Shown here piece by piece: positions 11,226 through 23,785 of a stretch of DNA of 64,000 bases. The position numbers were made by a program, and so were the translations under genes. Within the stretch, counting starts at the first letter, position 1; every line of letters begins with the position of its first letter. Source of the stretch: Abelmoschus esculentus. Lineage: Eukaryota; Streptophyta; Magnoliopsida; Malvales; Malvaceae. The stretch lies in assembly GCA_035048815.1 (NCBI GenBank), contig JAUCBN010000034.1, positions 13,432,737 to 13,496,736 on the forward strand. Reading direction: 5' to 3'. The notes below the pieces were generated by a model. That model made no database searches, had not been told where the DNA came from, and saw nothing but the letters and a program-made list of their open reading frames with translations.

Positions 11226-14200
11226 ATGGGGACTGATGCTGCCGAAGTTGTGGAGACTCCGTCTTATTCCCATCCTTGTGCCTTTAAGGTAAAATTACCG
11301 AGCCTGGTTCTCTTTTTCTGTTCAACATGTAATTTGAATTTTAAGTAATTATATTCTCTCTGCAGCCTACGTATTTGAACGAAATATATTTTTAAATACG
11401 CACATTTGATCAATTTTTCTTATGTTTTTACTTGTATAAAAAGGATCATGTCATCATAACATGTCTGTTTTAAGGTTTTTGTTTTTCATCTAACATGGTT
11501 ATGCTTGTATTGTAGGTGCACCACATGATGTGCATGGAGCTTAGAAAGCTTGTTGATAGAATTCTAAGGATCTTTCCAGAGATTGAAGATGCTCGACCTA
11601 GATGCTCATCGGGATTAAAGACACTATGTACACTGAATAATGCAATTGAGAAAGCAAAGTTACTTCTTCAGTACTGCAGCGAGTCAAGTAAACTGTATTT
11701 GGTGCGTTTTTGTATTTAGTCATATTTTTGTGACTCAATTCAGTTGATCTGGTTACATAGAAAAATATGCTTTCTCTTTATTTTATCACTCAATTCAATT
11801 GATCTGGTTAATAACATTTGGTTGGTTGTTCACTGCGATTGTTTTCAGGCAATAACATCAGATGCCATAGTTTCAAGATGTCAAAAATCTAAGAACTTGT
11901 TGGAACAAGGTTTATGCCAGATTCAGAGTATGGTTCCTGTTAAGCTGGCTGTTGAGGTTTGTCGAATTACATATCTTTTTATTATTCTATTTATTCTTCT
12001 CTATAATTATTTCTTTTATTTTTGTTTCCCATTGTCTTGAGCAGGTGGCTGGTAAATGGTTGATTGAATCACATATGTTTTAAAATAGCTTGCCTTTTTT
12101 ATCTTGGGAAATTTTAGCAATGAACCTATTGAACTCCTTGTCTATGCATGCTTATTCCCTGATATATGGGGTTATATGTTTCTAGTATAGTGATTGAGGA
12201 TGGTTGAACAGCACCAAAATATCAAATATGAATAGTTTGTAAACTGGGACATTTTCCAGAAAGCCCTGCTTTTTGTTCGCTCATTGATTTAATTTTTACC
12301 CTCTTTCCATGCTTGAAGTTTACAAGTTTCTGAAAGCAACCATGAATTCTGCATTGTTTGATACCTTTTGCTTTTTTATTCCCTTTAATTGGAATTCGAG
12401 ATAGTTAAAAGGAAAAGGCAACTAAGTGAATGAATATAATTCTTTTGGTGCTCATGAGGGTCAGATGTATGCCTAACCCTGCTTTCGAAAAGCTATTTTT
12501 CTTCCCGAATCTGTGACTTCAGGCTCCATTGGAATCACCTTATTCTCAAATCAATTATATTGTTTGTGTTAGATACCTTTTATTTCGTAAGTTTAGTTCT
12601 TTGATCAAGATGATAATGAAATGTCAGTGCAGATCTCTCAAATAGTTGACGATTTGCGAGCTGCAAAATTTTCCCCTGATAAATTTGATGCGGAGGCTGG
12701 GAAGGTTGTTAGAGATTTGCTTCATCAGGGAGCAGCAACACCAGATTCACTGGAATATGCTGAAACAAGAGCTCTTCAAACTGCAGCATCTCAACTTCAT
12801 ATTACATCTTCAACAGCTGTCTTGATTGAGAAAAGATCTATTAAGAAGTTGCTCGAAAAAGTAGCCGATACTGACGTACAAAAGAAGAAAATCTTAAAAT
12901 ATCTTCTGTATCTGTTGAGGAAGTACAGTCATTTGATTATCAGCGAGCAAACAGACAACACAGTTGATCATAGTGAAGGAGAATTTACAGTTAACAACAC
13001 TGGTAATAATTTTGTATCTACTCACTCCGATGATGTGAAATCTTGTAAGGAGTATAAGCAGTATGATGCTCAAGCTGATAAGTTAAGTGGAGCTTCACTT
13101 CCTGAGGAATTTAAATGCCCCATATCTTCGAGATTGATGTATGATCCTGTTGTCATTGCATCCGGACAAACATTTGAAAGGGTTTGGATCCAAAAGTGGT
13201 TTGATGATGGTAACAATACGTGCCCAAAAACTGAAATGAAACTGGCCCATATATCATTGACACCAAATGCTGTTATGAAGGATCTGATATCAAAATGGTG
13301 TATGAAGTATGGAATCACCATTCAGCACCCAAGCTTGCAATTAAATATGCTTCACTCATTGGAGAATTCTTCCACTTCCATAGCTAGTTTCGGCAGTTTT
13401 ATAAATGATATGCGCTTTCCAGTGGACATCAGCAATATCTCAATTGGATCATTAGATTCCAGTTATAATTCTGATGGATCACGAAACAAGGTTGTAGATG
13501 GCTTAAGATTGATGGGAGATCAGACTAGTGATAATCGTTGCCAATATCCAAATCCTAGCCATGCAAGCAAAGTGGATGCGGAGTCTCTATGTAGCCTCCC
13601 TGAGCTTGATTGGGAATCACAGTATGAGATTGTTGAAGATATGGCAAATTACTTGAAATGCGACGATTTAGCTTGTATGTCCATGTCATCCAAGAATTTC
13701 ATTGAACTTTTGATTAAATTTTTGAGTTGTGCTCATGATATGCGTGATATTAGAGCACAAAGAGCTGGATTTCAGTTGTTGTTGACGTTTTTGAGCCAAA
13801 ACAGGTAATGAGTATACATTTGCGGCATTTATACCATGTTTTATGATGTCAGATATTAGTTTGGATTTTTTTTTATTGTTTCCTATCTTCTAAACTGTGT
13901 TGAAGTTCAATGAGCTTCTTGTATTTGGTATTCCCTAATTTCCTTGTCAGTACTTTGCCTGGTGAGACTAAAAGACTCTGGATCAGTCCCATGCTCTCAC
14001 AAAGCTTGTGATATCTGTTGTTGTTTTGATCCTCTAAAGCAATGTTTGATCGTCTTCATTATACTTTACCTTATGTTGACGAGCTTATTTGTGACTTTCA
14101 TTTTTGTGAGCTTCTTGCAGGAATGGCGTACAGTACTTAAAGGAAGATGCATATAGCCTGCTGTCATTGTCTCTCAACTCTGAAGTGACTAAAGAGGTTC

Positions 14201-14880
14201 TTGACATTATAGAAGTATTGTCTGCCCAAAGCAGTTGCAAATCTAATATTACTGCATCTGGGGCTCTTATTCCCATTTTAGATATTCTTGACTCAAAGAT
14301 CACAGAATTCCAGCAACGAGGCATTAAAATTTTGTGCAATCTGTCCTCAAGCCACGACATTTGTTCCAATTTAGCATCTTTGGAATGCACCCCAAAGTTT
14401 GTCCCGTTCCTAGAAGACGCCACTCTTGCGAGGCACTGCATAGTAGTGTTGAGAAATTTGTGCAATAACCAAGAGGCCCGACTTTCAATTACTGAAACTC
14501 CAGGATGCATTACTTCTATTGCTATGTTAATCGAGACTGGCAGTCACGAGGACCAAGAACATGCACTGGCTATTCTTCTCGCATTGTGCTCGCAACGTGT
14601 TGAATATTGTCAATTAGTGATGGATGAATGTGATATATTCCCTTCCCTTTTCGATGTTTCTGTTAATGGGAGTGATAAAGGAAAGGCAAGTGCTATGGAA
14701 TTGCTGCGGCTGCTTAGAGATACCAACCATGATGATGAGGAACAAGACCGCTTTCAATCTGGTTATGTCACCTCCGAAGTTGCTAGCAACTATCCCAAAG
14801 ACAAGAAATCTCTTAAGTCATTGTTCGGAGTGAAATTCCCAATGTTCTCAAGATCCAGTACACAGAAAAAGAAGAAATGA
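11226..14880 (+). CDS. PUB5: PUB5-like U-box E3 ubiquitin ligase with ARM repeats
   Basis: Exons are 11226-11288, 11516-11701, 11849-11956, 12633-13804 and 14121-14880, joining in frame to 762 residues. The N-terminal UND region starts MGTDAAE and includes ARPRCSSGLKTLC. The U-box is at about residues 275-348 (LPEEFKCPISSRLMYDPVV, then GQTFER and CPKTEMKL). Armadillo-like helices fill the C-terminal third (GALIPILDIL, LRNLCNN). U-box proteins recruit an E2 and transfer ubiquitin to a substrate held by the ARM repeats, in the cytosol or nucleus. The ATG follows an acceptor at 11209-11210, so the leader is spliced; a good donor lies at 10763/10764 (GG|GTGAGT). The MGTDAAE start and UND spacing resemble Arabidopsis PUB5 more than PUB45/PUB6, as remembered. 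The lysine-rich C-terminus (QKKKK) is unremarkable. Confidence 0.92.
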
Positions 14881-15370
14881 ACCTTGGATTTTCTGCTCTC
14901 TTTTTGCATCCGGGTTAACAAATATTTTCCCTGGTAAGATCCTTCCCCCTTCCCTGGGATGAATTTGCTTATCAGAATTTGGGAACGATATCATCATAAT
15001 GTAGCTATAAATGTAATTGGTTAGTGTATGATTTTGTCTGGCTCCTACACTAATTTTCATTATATAGTTTCTTAGGTTTGATTATTATTATTTGTGATAT
15101 AATCTTATATCATTTTCTGATCAGAATGTACAGTTTTTGGCTAGCGTTGAATTTTTCCTTGTATCTTCATGTTTCTGATCTACAAGCAAATGTGGTCCAA
15201 AATAATAATCTTATTATGTATCAGTTTCAGTGTTTCAACGGAGCGTTTCATCTGGTAACAAAATTCAGTGGCTTAATTGATAAAATTCGGGACTTTGAAG
15301 ACTATTTTGTAATGAGAGTAAAGGTTTGGTGCCCTAACGTAAACCTTTAAATGATTTGAGCCCCAATATC
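14881..15370 (+). other. 3' UTR of the U-box gene and short spacer
   Basis: The sequence after the TGA is T-rich with no splice-consistent coding potential and grades into the APC10 leader at about 15370-15580. The 90-codon ORF at 15078-15350 lacks a recognisable domain and is probably fortuitous. Confidence 0.5.
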
Positions 15371-16498
15371 GCAGTTTACCCAATTATTGAGATCACTTTC
15401 AACTCCCATTTTTCCCCTCCTTACTCTTCCCCTCTGTCGATCACCCTCTCAAAACTCTCCCTAAGGTTCTCCGTCAAAACCCAGTGACCTTTGCCTCATC
15501 TACGTCCGTCGTTTGTAAGGAAACGACGGTTCTCTCCTCGCCGTAGTTCGCACCGCTGCTCTTCCTTCGCCATCGACGTTGGTACGCCCTATAATTCTGT
15601 TTTCTCCCAAATTCCATGCGTAGCACAAGCTCTCATCACACCCTAAAGTTCAATTACTAACACCGACGTATGTTTTTCAAATACACCATCTTTATTTTCT
15701 TTTAGAGCCCTCATTTCAAAATCTTCTTTAATAATTTCAAATTTCACATTAAATATCAAAAGTTTATCATAGTTAACCAATACCATGGCTTGGTTTCCAA
15801 GATTTTTCTCCTTTCAATCCTTAAAAAAACCCTAACTCATTATTCTTTAATAATCCACCTTTAATCTCTAATTTCTGACCAAGCACACATTTCACGAGTT
15901 TGACAGGTTTAAATTAAAGTGCACGTCTTTTTAGTTTTTTCTCCACAAATCTTGGTAATTATCTGACCAAAATCTTCTCACTATTTAATTCTCATAGATT
16001 CAATTTGAAGAAGGTTGGAAAATGTATGAAACTGGTGCAGTAATAATTATCGATCCAAAGTAAAGTTGGAAAATTTATGTATGAAACTGGTGTAGTAAGA
16101 ATGATCAATTTTTAGTAACAATACAAATGTAGACTGAAAATTGGATTAAACTAAATGTAAACAATTATTTTTAATTATAATTTTGTCTATATAAGTAAGA
16201 AGCATTTGTGCTAGTTTAGGGAGAAAAACTGTGAATTTTCAGAGGGAACTGTTATAGTTTTTAATTTTGTTTTGAAAAAAAATGAGTTTGAATAAGTCCC
16301 TTTATGATTTCATCAGCCTCTGTGGACCTTTCACGAAATTGTTGTCATTTACATATTTCTGATTGTTTTCCATTAATTATTGTTGAGAATATGTTGTTTT
16401 TTCAACTTTTAAATGTGTGTTTATATTTTGAGAGGATTTTGGCTTACCCAGGATTTCTTTTCTTGGAATAGTGCAAATTACGGTTTTCAATTCCAGAT

Positions 16499-17614
16499 AT
16501 GGCTACAGAATCTTCAGAGTCGGAAAAAGTGAAGATTACAGGAGGAAATCAACATCTAATTGTTGAAGATGACCTCAGAGAAATGGGAAAACAAGCAGCT
16601 TGGACTGTCAGCTCTTGTAAAACTGGCAATGGCGTCTCTTTTCTCCTTGACGGCAATCTTGAAACCTATTGGCAGTTAAACACGTGAATCTCTTCCCAAT
16701 TTTGACCCCCCCCCAATTTTACTCTAAATTCTCACCTCTTTTCCTTTATTTTTTGAGTGGTTTTCAGATCAGATGGCGCTCTGCCTCATTTAGTTAACAT
16801 TCAGTTCCAAAAGAAGGTCAAATTGCAAGTATGATAGAATTTGAAATTGTTTGAATCATATTTTTTTTTATAAGCTTTTGATGATGGGTTTATGATAATT
16901 GGTGAGTTTTTGTTCCTTTTATTGGGTTTTTGAAGCTAGTTGTGCTTTATGTGGATTTCAAGCTTGATGAGAGCTACACACCAAGTAAGATCTCTATTCG
17001 AGCCGGTGATGGCTTTCATAACTTGAAGGTATAATCCTTGATCCTCATTCTTTTTTCATTTAGAACTGTGCACTCTTACCAGGTTGTTTAATTTCTATAT
17101 TAATGTTTTTTTATAGGAGATTAAAACTGTGGAACTTGTCAAGCCTACTGGTTGGGTTTATCTTTCGTTATCTGGAAATGATCCTTGGTGAGTGGTAAAA
17201 TGATCGTTTTATTGATTATGGTTTGGTGACAATTTTTGTAGTTAGTTCTGTATTGTTTTCTGCTATTAGTTAACATAAACAGTTTGCTAGTGGAGCACTT
17301 AAGGGGAGTTTTTTTTGGCTTTACTGATCAATGAAAATGTCTTGCAGTGAAACTTTTGTCAATACCTTTATGCTGCAAATTGCGGTTTTATCAAATCATC
17401 TTAATGGGAGGGATGCTCATGTTCGGCAGATCAAAGTTTATGGACCTCGACCGTGTGTACCATACAAAAAAAATTCTTATGCATTAGTTTTTTTTCCTGG
17501 CAATGTTCTAATGCATACTTCATTGCTGTTTAAATGTTCTATTGCAGGAATCCTATTCCCCACCAACCATTCCAGTTTACTTCTAGGGAATTCATTACAT
17601 CCACTGTCAGGTAA
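16499..17614 (+). CDS. APC10: Anaphase-promoting complex subunit 10 (DOC domain)
   Basis: Exons are 16499-16674, 16768-16828, 16936-17028, 17117-17187, 17348-17452 and 17548-17614, giving 190 residues, about the Arabidopsis length. Nearly the whole protein is the DOC1/APC10 beta-sandwich: KITGGNQHLIVEDDLREMGK, then GNLETYWQSDGALPHLVNIQ, SYTPSKISIRAGDG, TFVNTFMLQIAVLSNHLNGR and HVRQIKVYGPRPNPIPHQ. APC10 works with the CDC20/CCS52 activators to bind D-box substrates of the nuclear APC/C, so its role is cell-cycle proteolysis. The C-terminal tail ends ...SREFITSSTVR, close to the IR tail that docks on TPR subunits. The codon split by intron 4 gives Cys where I recall Arg in Arabidopsis. The leader is probably spliced (donor near 15581, acceptor at 16495-16496). 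The stop codon overlaps a good donor (CAG|GTAATA). Confidence 0.96.
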
Positions 17615-19035
17615 TAGATATGATTTGGCTTTGAGTAGAAAAGGTCATGGCATGTGAAATGTGGAATATTGTCTCGAGAACGGAGCTCATAGAACTATGA
17701 GGGGGCTTCTCATAGGTGTAAATCTCTTGACATTGGTAGGAAGAAAATGAGACGATAGTCTGTATTCACTCCCTTGTGCTTTTTCTGTTCAAATGGTTTA
17801 AACGTCATGATCTCTTCTGACAGTATTACATATATTATTTGATAAAAGGCGATTTGTCACTCTGCATACCAATTCATGACTTCAAATTTAAAAGAAAATG
17901 AGCTGCCACGATTTGGTTTGGTCAGGTTACCTTGAAATCTTACTATCATTGGAAATATTGGAATTGTGACATGTATTCCTAGTTGGGAATGTCTATTGCC
18001 ACTCCGCAAATCCGCAAAAACCATGATAGAAACTATCTTATTGACTCAGAATGAGACATCAAGGACATCTTTAAAATATGTGAAGACCAGAGATTCAAAT
18101 CATTTGGTATACCACTCCCTTTCTCTCGCAAACCCTCATCCCCTTTCCCTCTTTCGTCACAGCTAGCCTGCTGTTTCCTTACACCGGCCCTTCCTTTTCA
18201 TCTCCTCTTTCTTTCTTTCTTTATTTATTTACTTTTAGGATGGGTGTTTCTCCTTTTTTTACTCTCTTACTGCCCCTTTCTCTCATTGTTACTTGTTTGT
18301 CTCCCCCCTCCCCCTTTTCTCGCTTTAATGGTCAGTTTGCCTAGGTTATCAGCATGAGTCTTCCGTCTATCCCCAGCTCGTGGTTTATGGCTTATCAGTC
18401 TCTTGGACCTAAGAAATTATATCAAAGGTCATTCTTTCTATGTTATCTATAATACTAATCAATTAAATGTATTCATTTCATTAATTTTTTTCATCTCACC
18501 TTTGTCTTGTACTTGAGACCATGGTTCTCATTGACTTATAAATACTCTTCAATGAAAGTTTCCTTTTGATATTGGGAAAAAAATCACAGTTTACTTTGGA
18601 ATATGATATTTGCCTTCGCATATGTTATGGTAGTTCGTTTATTGTCACTGTTCCAGGCATTGCTTCAGTAGTGCAGCTGGTAACAAGGAAGCACCCAAAA
18701 ATGTACAACACAGTTTATGTCACCAATACAAATAGATATAGACAATTTGTTGTTAGCCAAGTTTTGATTCTAAGATGAAAAAAAAAACATACAAGTCTGA
18801 TTGCATGATCAGAAAAGCCATGCAAATCAGTAACTATGAATCAGCCGGTAAGGGGCTTACAAGAAAAGCCTCTGTTAGAGCAGAAATACTTAATAATATT
18901 GACATAAAAGGAAGCATTCTAGAGCAGAAAGACACGAATTTCCTACCAACATGATGTCATTCACAGGCTAGACTTTATTGCGAAGGCAAGAAATAAAGGG
19001 TAAAATCATCGATGTGGATCTCCGACCAGCAGTGA
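17615..19035. other. Convergent intergenic space between APC10 and the tubby gene
   Basis: This holds both 3' UTRs and about 1 kb with no clear gene. There is a TTTC/TTTA microsatellite near 18207-18232. Part around 18413-18570 resembles a MITE end (AAGAAATTATATCA), but no matching right end is convincing. An acceptor-like TTCCAG at 18652-18657 precedes a short open stretch. Confidence 0.45.
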
Positions 19036-21333
19036 TCATTCACAAGCTGGTTTGGTGTCAAAGCTGCTAAGGCAGATGGCAAAGGATTGGAAAGCAGATA
19101 GAGGGTATTGATAATCCATGGTGAAGATATCTTTTCCAATTTTCCCAAACTGTAAGATTACCTTCTCTTGCTCTTCGAGTGATACATTATGTGATGGATC
19201 AACAGCTGCAGAAAGTTGGAAATTCTTAACGGATGCCACCGTCACACGCCCCCTGAAGTTAAGGCACCAACACTGTAACTGTTCATGCCATCTTGGAGTC
19301 TTATTTTTTAGGGATAATGGCTCCCCTGATCCCAGTGAGCATACTGGTGTGGCTGGGAGGCTGGGGGTTCTGGTGTCTATCACCGGCTCATTTCCTCTTG
19401 AACTGGTTAAGGGAGAAAGTTGATCATCGAAAGAATATGGGAATGCTGATGGAGTCGGGACAATGCCCCCTTCCTGAATACTAGAGACAGGTGTTGAATG
19501 AAAAATGCAATGCATTCTCCTTGGTCCTCGCGCTCGCAGAACATTGAACTCATAGGTAATGGTACCTATGCTGTAGTTGCATGCAGGTAATCTTGGAGAA
19601 ACCTGCTTGGAATGGAATCTAAGATTTGATCGAGAAGTTGATAGGATTATTGAGTCACGTGGTGGTTGGCTGTCATATATGGTGAACTTAGTACCCAAAA
19701 AATTAGACCTGAAAAGAAATCTCAAAGTGTCATCGTTGAGGAGAAAGAATAATCAAAGAAAAAGTAAAGGAAATATTATGGCAAACTTGCCTTAGTTTAC
19801 CGACATATGTGTTGCTCGCCCTAGAAAAATCATCTGCGGCCAACGATATAACAAAGTCTGAGCATGTCGCCCTTCTAACCTTTCTTGCAGCCAGCAACAA
19901 TTTAGCGCTCTCTGCCTCAGCTGTAAATCAAATAAGCAACATAAGTGACTACCTCTCAGTAAGCGAGGAAGCTTCATGATAGTTATACATCCAATGAAGT
20001 TTATAAGTTTTGAATACATTATTCAACTAAAAGAACGGCAATAAAGCTACATAACCACAGAGCTGAGTAATCCTAGAAATGTCACAAAGTTGCTTCCCAA
20101 AGAAATGGCAAACTATGTTTCAAACCTTTCTGATCAAAAAGGATAAAGACCAACATGTTGGGTTGTTCGAAGAAACTCAAACTGTCACACTTACTCCGAC
20201 TCCCATAGTAGAAACTCTTCATAAATCTAGTTACAGTGAAAAAATAATAATCGGGGCATAACTTTTTCAGCCGAGGATGACAAGTATAAAGGTAAGAGTT
20301 TTAAAGTTATCATCAATCATTCAGTAACTACAGGGACAGCAGAATGAGAATACTTACAAGGCACCAAACCATAGAACAAACGATAAGTAGATGTTGCTCT
20401 GTCCCTTCTAATATAGCATTGAATTGGAGGCTCGCGAGGACCCGGCTGTTAACAAGCACAAACAAAAGAACTTATATATGGTAGAAAAAAGAAAATAGCC
20501 AATCCTATTACTTAAGGATACACACACAGTAGGATTAGAAAATTTAGCATTAGCTTTATAAGTTATATGCATGCATTTAGAAAGGAAATCATAAGAAAAT
20601 TATGCACTCAACTATCAGACAATGTTCAATTCATGATAGAAAAGCCAGTGTGGATATGCAGATTTGAAAAGAATAATGTTCTACACAAAGGTGCATACAA
20701 CCAAGATCAAACTTTTCGCCTACCATTGATTTAAATTTTAGCAAAAGAAGAATAGATATCCAGTAGTAAATTCTCAAGGGATAAAAAATGAGATAATTGC
20801 CAATATGTAAGAGTTAGACTATAACCTGCTTCAATGAAATAGGAAATGTGAGCCTTCCGCATTGCTCAGGAGTCTTCACAATCTCCTTTGTAATTTCCCT
20901 CCAGGACCTACAAACTGCAGCACAAAAGACAACAACAGCTCGAGCCGGCCAAGCTATCTCGCTCTCTTCAACCCTTTGGATGATGTCCAAGAGCAATTCA
21001 GGTGGTAGATTTGCCCACGGGCTTTGGTCGACAAATTTGGACTCGAATGGTGCTCGGTCTGGAGCAACATGCGATCGAGTCTGGCTACGCCAATCTCTCA
21101 ATATTCAACTGCAAATACGTGACATATCCATTTATTAAACAATATAACCCCAAATCTCAGCTCAAATACAAGCAATATTTAATCAAAACAAACTTCATAA
21201 TGCAAAATAATGAAGCTTTAATCGCAACTAACACACAACAAAGAACAATGAAAAACAAAAGAAACCCATTATTAACAACCATTACATGATATAAAATCTG
21301 TATAAAAATGAGTTTCTTTTCACCTGAATCCAT
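19036..21333 (-). CDS. Tubby-like F-box protein (TULP5/TULP1-type clade)
   Basis: Exons in coding order are 21333-21324, 21094-20826, 20445-20358, 19920-19791 and 19708-19036, giving 389 residues. The F-box is at about residues 30-75 (WANLPPELLLDIIQRVEESE, then CAAVCRSWREITKEIV). The tubby domain runs from about 94 to the end (PGPREPPIQCYIRRDRATST, FLGTKFTIYDSQPP, NKTPRWHEQLQCWCLNF, GRVTVASVKNFQL, ending AFAICLSSFDTKPACE). Plant TULPs tether to the plasma membrane by phosphoinositide binding and can join SCF complexes through ASK proteins. The four-residue first coding exon and its acceptor (GAGAG|ATTGG) are the weak part: the better-looking acceptor (TTTGCAG at 21111-21117) runs into TGA. 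The usual N-terminus of this clade (MSLKSIVREL, from memory) is absent. Intron 4 has a GC donor. Downstream of the F-box the model is secure. Confidence 0.9.
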
Positions 21334-21779
21334 CAACCCCTGAAAAGCTAAAATTTGAGAATTAAATAAACGTGGAAACTCGCTCCAAGACGACTGGTTC
21401 AAATCAGCCCAGAATTGAACAAGCTCCGATACATCCCCACACTCTTGACCCACAGTACAATCAACATCACAAACGCAAAAGAAAATCAGTTCATAACGAA
21501 AGAAATTATTGAAAACGTTATTTCAACAAAGAAAAAAAAAGGTGCCAACTTTTCATTAAAGGGAACTGGGCTACGTAATAGCTAATAACATCGTTGCTGC
21601 CGCCTCAACCACCGTCAGTGATGGCATTTATCTTCCTCGCCACCACAAAAATCGCCATCACCATCAATTTGCTCCTCTGATCAGTCACAGCCAAAGCATT
21701 TTCTCTCTTTCTCCTGGTTTCGAGACAAAGGCTCTTTCACTTAAAACGGATCGAAGTTTTTCCTTTTTATCCCAATAGC

Positions 21780-23280
21780 AAATACGATCCGACTTTTTAT
21801 ATAAACTAAGGGTACATTAATTAATGAAAATTTAAAACTTTCATCGTAGTTATCCAACTTTTAAAATTTACATTATTTCAAAAAAATATATTATAATTAT
21901 TAAACTTTTCATTATTTTTAGGGTTAATTCTACAGGTGGTTACTAAACTATTTGAGATGTTTATTTTCACCACCAAATTAAATAATTTATTTATTAGACC
22001 ATTAAATTTATTAAATTAATTTATTTTAATTATCGTTAATATAAAATTAACGGAGAAATAATGTAACAGTTAGCAAAGATTTATAAAATTACATGTATAA
22101 TCTCTGCTATTTAATTCTAATTTTAATTTAATTAGCCGAAATTGCTATTTTGTAGATATAAACAATTAAAATTAAGTTTAAAACTGACTAAAAATACTAT
22201 ATCACAATTAAATTAGAATACTAAAAAATCACAAAAATTCTGTTTGACCACTCGAAAAATGTGAGTTTGGTTTACGAACCAAATCCAATCCCCAAAGAGA
22301 GGTGACCCATGGAATAGCCTGACCACCATCCACGGTGAAATTCATGGCAGCAAGAACCCATGGCCAGCCTTGGGTGGACGGTGGTGGGTCCCTTACAAAA
22401 CCCCAACCTTCTCTCTCTATTATGTTTGGTTCTAGCCATGTGAGTGTGACCCACAACTAGTGGGTGGAATCCCTTGTCAGATTGATACAGACTAGCAATG
22501 GTCCAAAACTTCCCATTCCTCAGGCCTTCCGGGATCCATTCTTACGACTCTTAGAACATTGGATTTATTTAAACGGACAATTCTATTAGGTTTGAGTTCT
22601 AATCATGCCAACATGTTGATCATAATACTCGATGGACTAGAGAGAGAGAGAACTGATTTAATTGATTCATACGGTTGGTTGTTTCGAAACTTGATGAAAG
22701 AGTTTATGGATCAATTTATTTATTTTTTAAAAATAAAGATTTAAATTTTAAATCAAATTATAATATTATATTTAGGTCAATTTTAAATAATAAATCGTTT
22801 GTGGATCTTGAATTAAATTTGTCGGATCTAAGGGCAACCATGGTACCATCAAAGCCAACTTGGCCAATTAACTCAACAAGCTTGATTTGCGAGAAGCGAC
22901 AAAACCCATGTTTGGAATCTGTCTCTTTAAGGTTATGGCTACTGATTAAAGAAGGAAACTAAGCATATTTTATTCAACTAATTTGAGTTGTATCTTAAAA
23001 TTTCTTTGTCTGTTTCTGCCAATCTTTGGAAAACCAGTCATTATCCACTGATTTTATTATGGCTTGGATTGAAAGATGAGAAATATATAAAAATTGGATC
23101 TTGGCCTTGGCTAATCATTTCGCATAGTCAAAGTTGAAGTACGTCAAAGTGGTGTATAATTTTGGATACGGCAGGGGTTAAGATCCTGAGACAGGGAGGG
23201 TTGGTTATGAAATGACAATGGCCTGACCTTACCAGCTGAATCATCTCTTTCGATTTTGCCTTCTCAGTGATTGATTTATG
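21780..23280. other. Spacer upstream of the tubby gene
   Basis: This is AT-rich to about 22230, with a possible MITE-like arm at 21921-22060 (GGTGGTTACTAAACTATT) that has no clear partner. A more GC-balanced patch at 22250-22480 contains overlapping minus-strand ORFs without any recognised domain. I see no supportable gene. Confidence 0.45.
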
Positions 23281-23287
23281 TAGGACA

Positions 23288-23399
23288 ACAAAAATATAGC
23301 AGTATCACTCGGTTCTCATTAAAGATTAGGCTTGGACCCTGCCGTCGAGAGAGTTTTGCAGTACAAAAATATAGCAGTATCACTCGGTTCTCATTAAAG
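23288..23399 (+). repeat. 37-bp direct repeat, two copies
   Basis: The same 37 bases (core ATATAGCAGTATCACTCGGT) occur at 23288-23324 and 23363-23399, exactly 75 bp apart. The copies look identical on reading. A local tandem duplication of 75 bp followed by decay of the spacer fits, but no gene is involved. Confidence 0.8.
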
Positions 23400-23689
23400 T
23401 TTTTGTCCGCGTCTTGTTTTATATTAAGGACATGCACACCAAATCCTTCATAGCAAAACTCGCATAGTAAGCACCTTTTTTTTCTTCTTAATCCTGTCCA
23501 ATAGCTCAGATTCTTATATTCCAGACGCTAACAAGTTGGGTTTTTTGTCTAGAATCATTCCAGGTGTAGACAAAACCATTCAACAGTGTCAATGCAACCA
23601 AAAGTTTCTGACCTTGTTTTCTGAGTTCCAAAACATCATCGACAAATACTAAATATATTTACGCTCAATCGGTCGAAACCTACTTTAAG

Positions 23690-23785
23690 AGTTGACGATG
23701 GCCTTTAGTAGATTCGGGAATCGAACTCTTAACTAGAAAGCTTCGTTGTCCAACACCGGCTAAGTAGGCATGAGAGTATGAGACA
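23690..23785 (-). repeat. Possible tRNA-derived SINE head
   Basis: On the minus strand, TTAGCCGGTGTTGG resembles an RNA polymerase III A box. GAGTTCGATTCCC, about 33 bases further on, resembles a B box. The spacing suits a tRNA-derived SINE rather than a tRNA, because no cloverleaf closes. Neither a tail nor a target duplication was found, so this is tentative. Confidence 0.3.

Noticed and set aside
13070..13321. Minus-strand 83-codon ORF
   Set aside because: It is antisense to the U-box domain coding sequence.
18413..18570. MITE-like left end AAGAAATTATATCA
   Set aside because: The start resembles the family at 5485, but I could not find a right end or duplication that holds up.
22229..22456. 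Overlapping minus-strand ORFs with several Trp residues
   Set aside because: Two frames are open over the same bases and neither shows a domain. A locally GC-richer patch explains the open frames.
23271..23453. Plus-strand ORF with a repeated QKYSSITRFSLK
   Set aside because: The repeat at protein level only reflects the 37-bp DNA direct repeat, and the ORF has no other protein-like feature.
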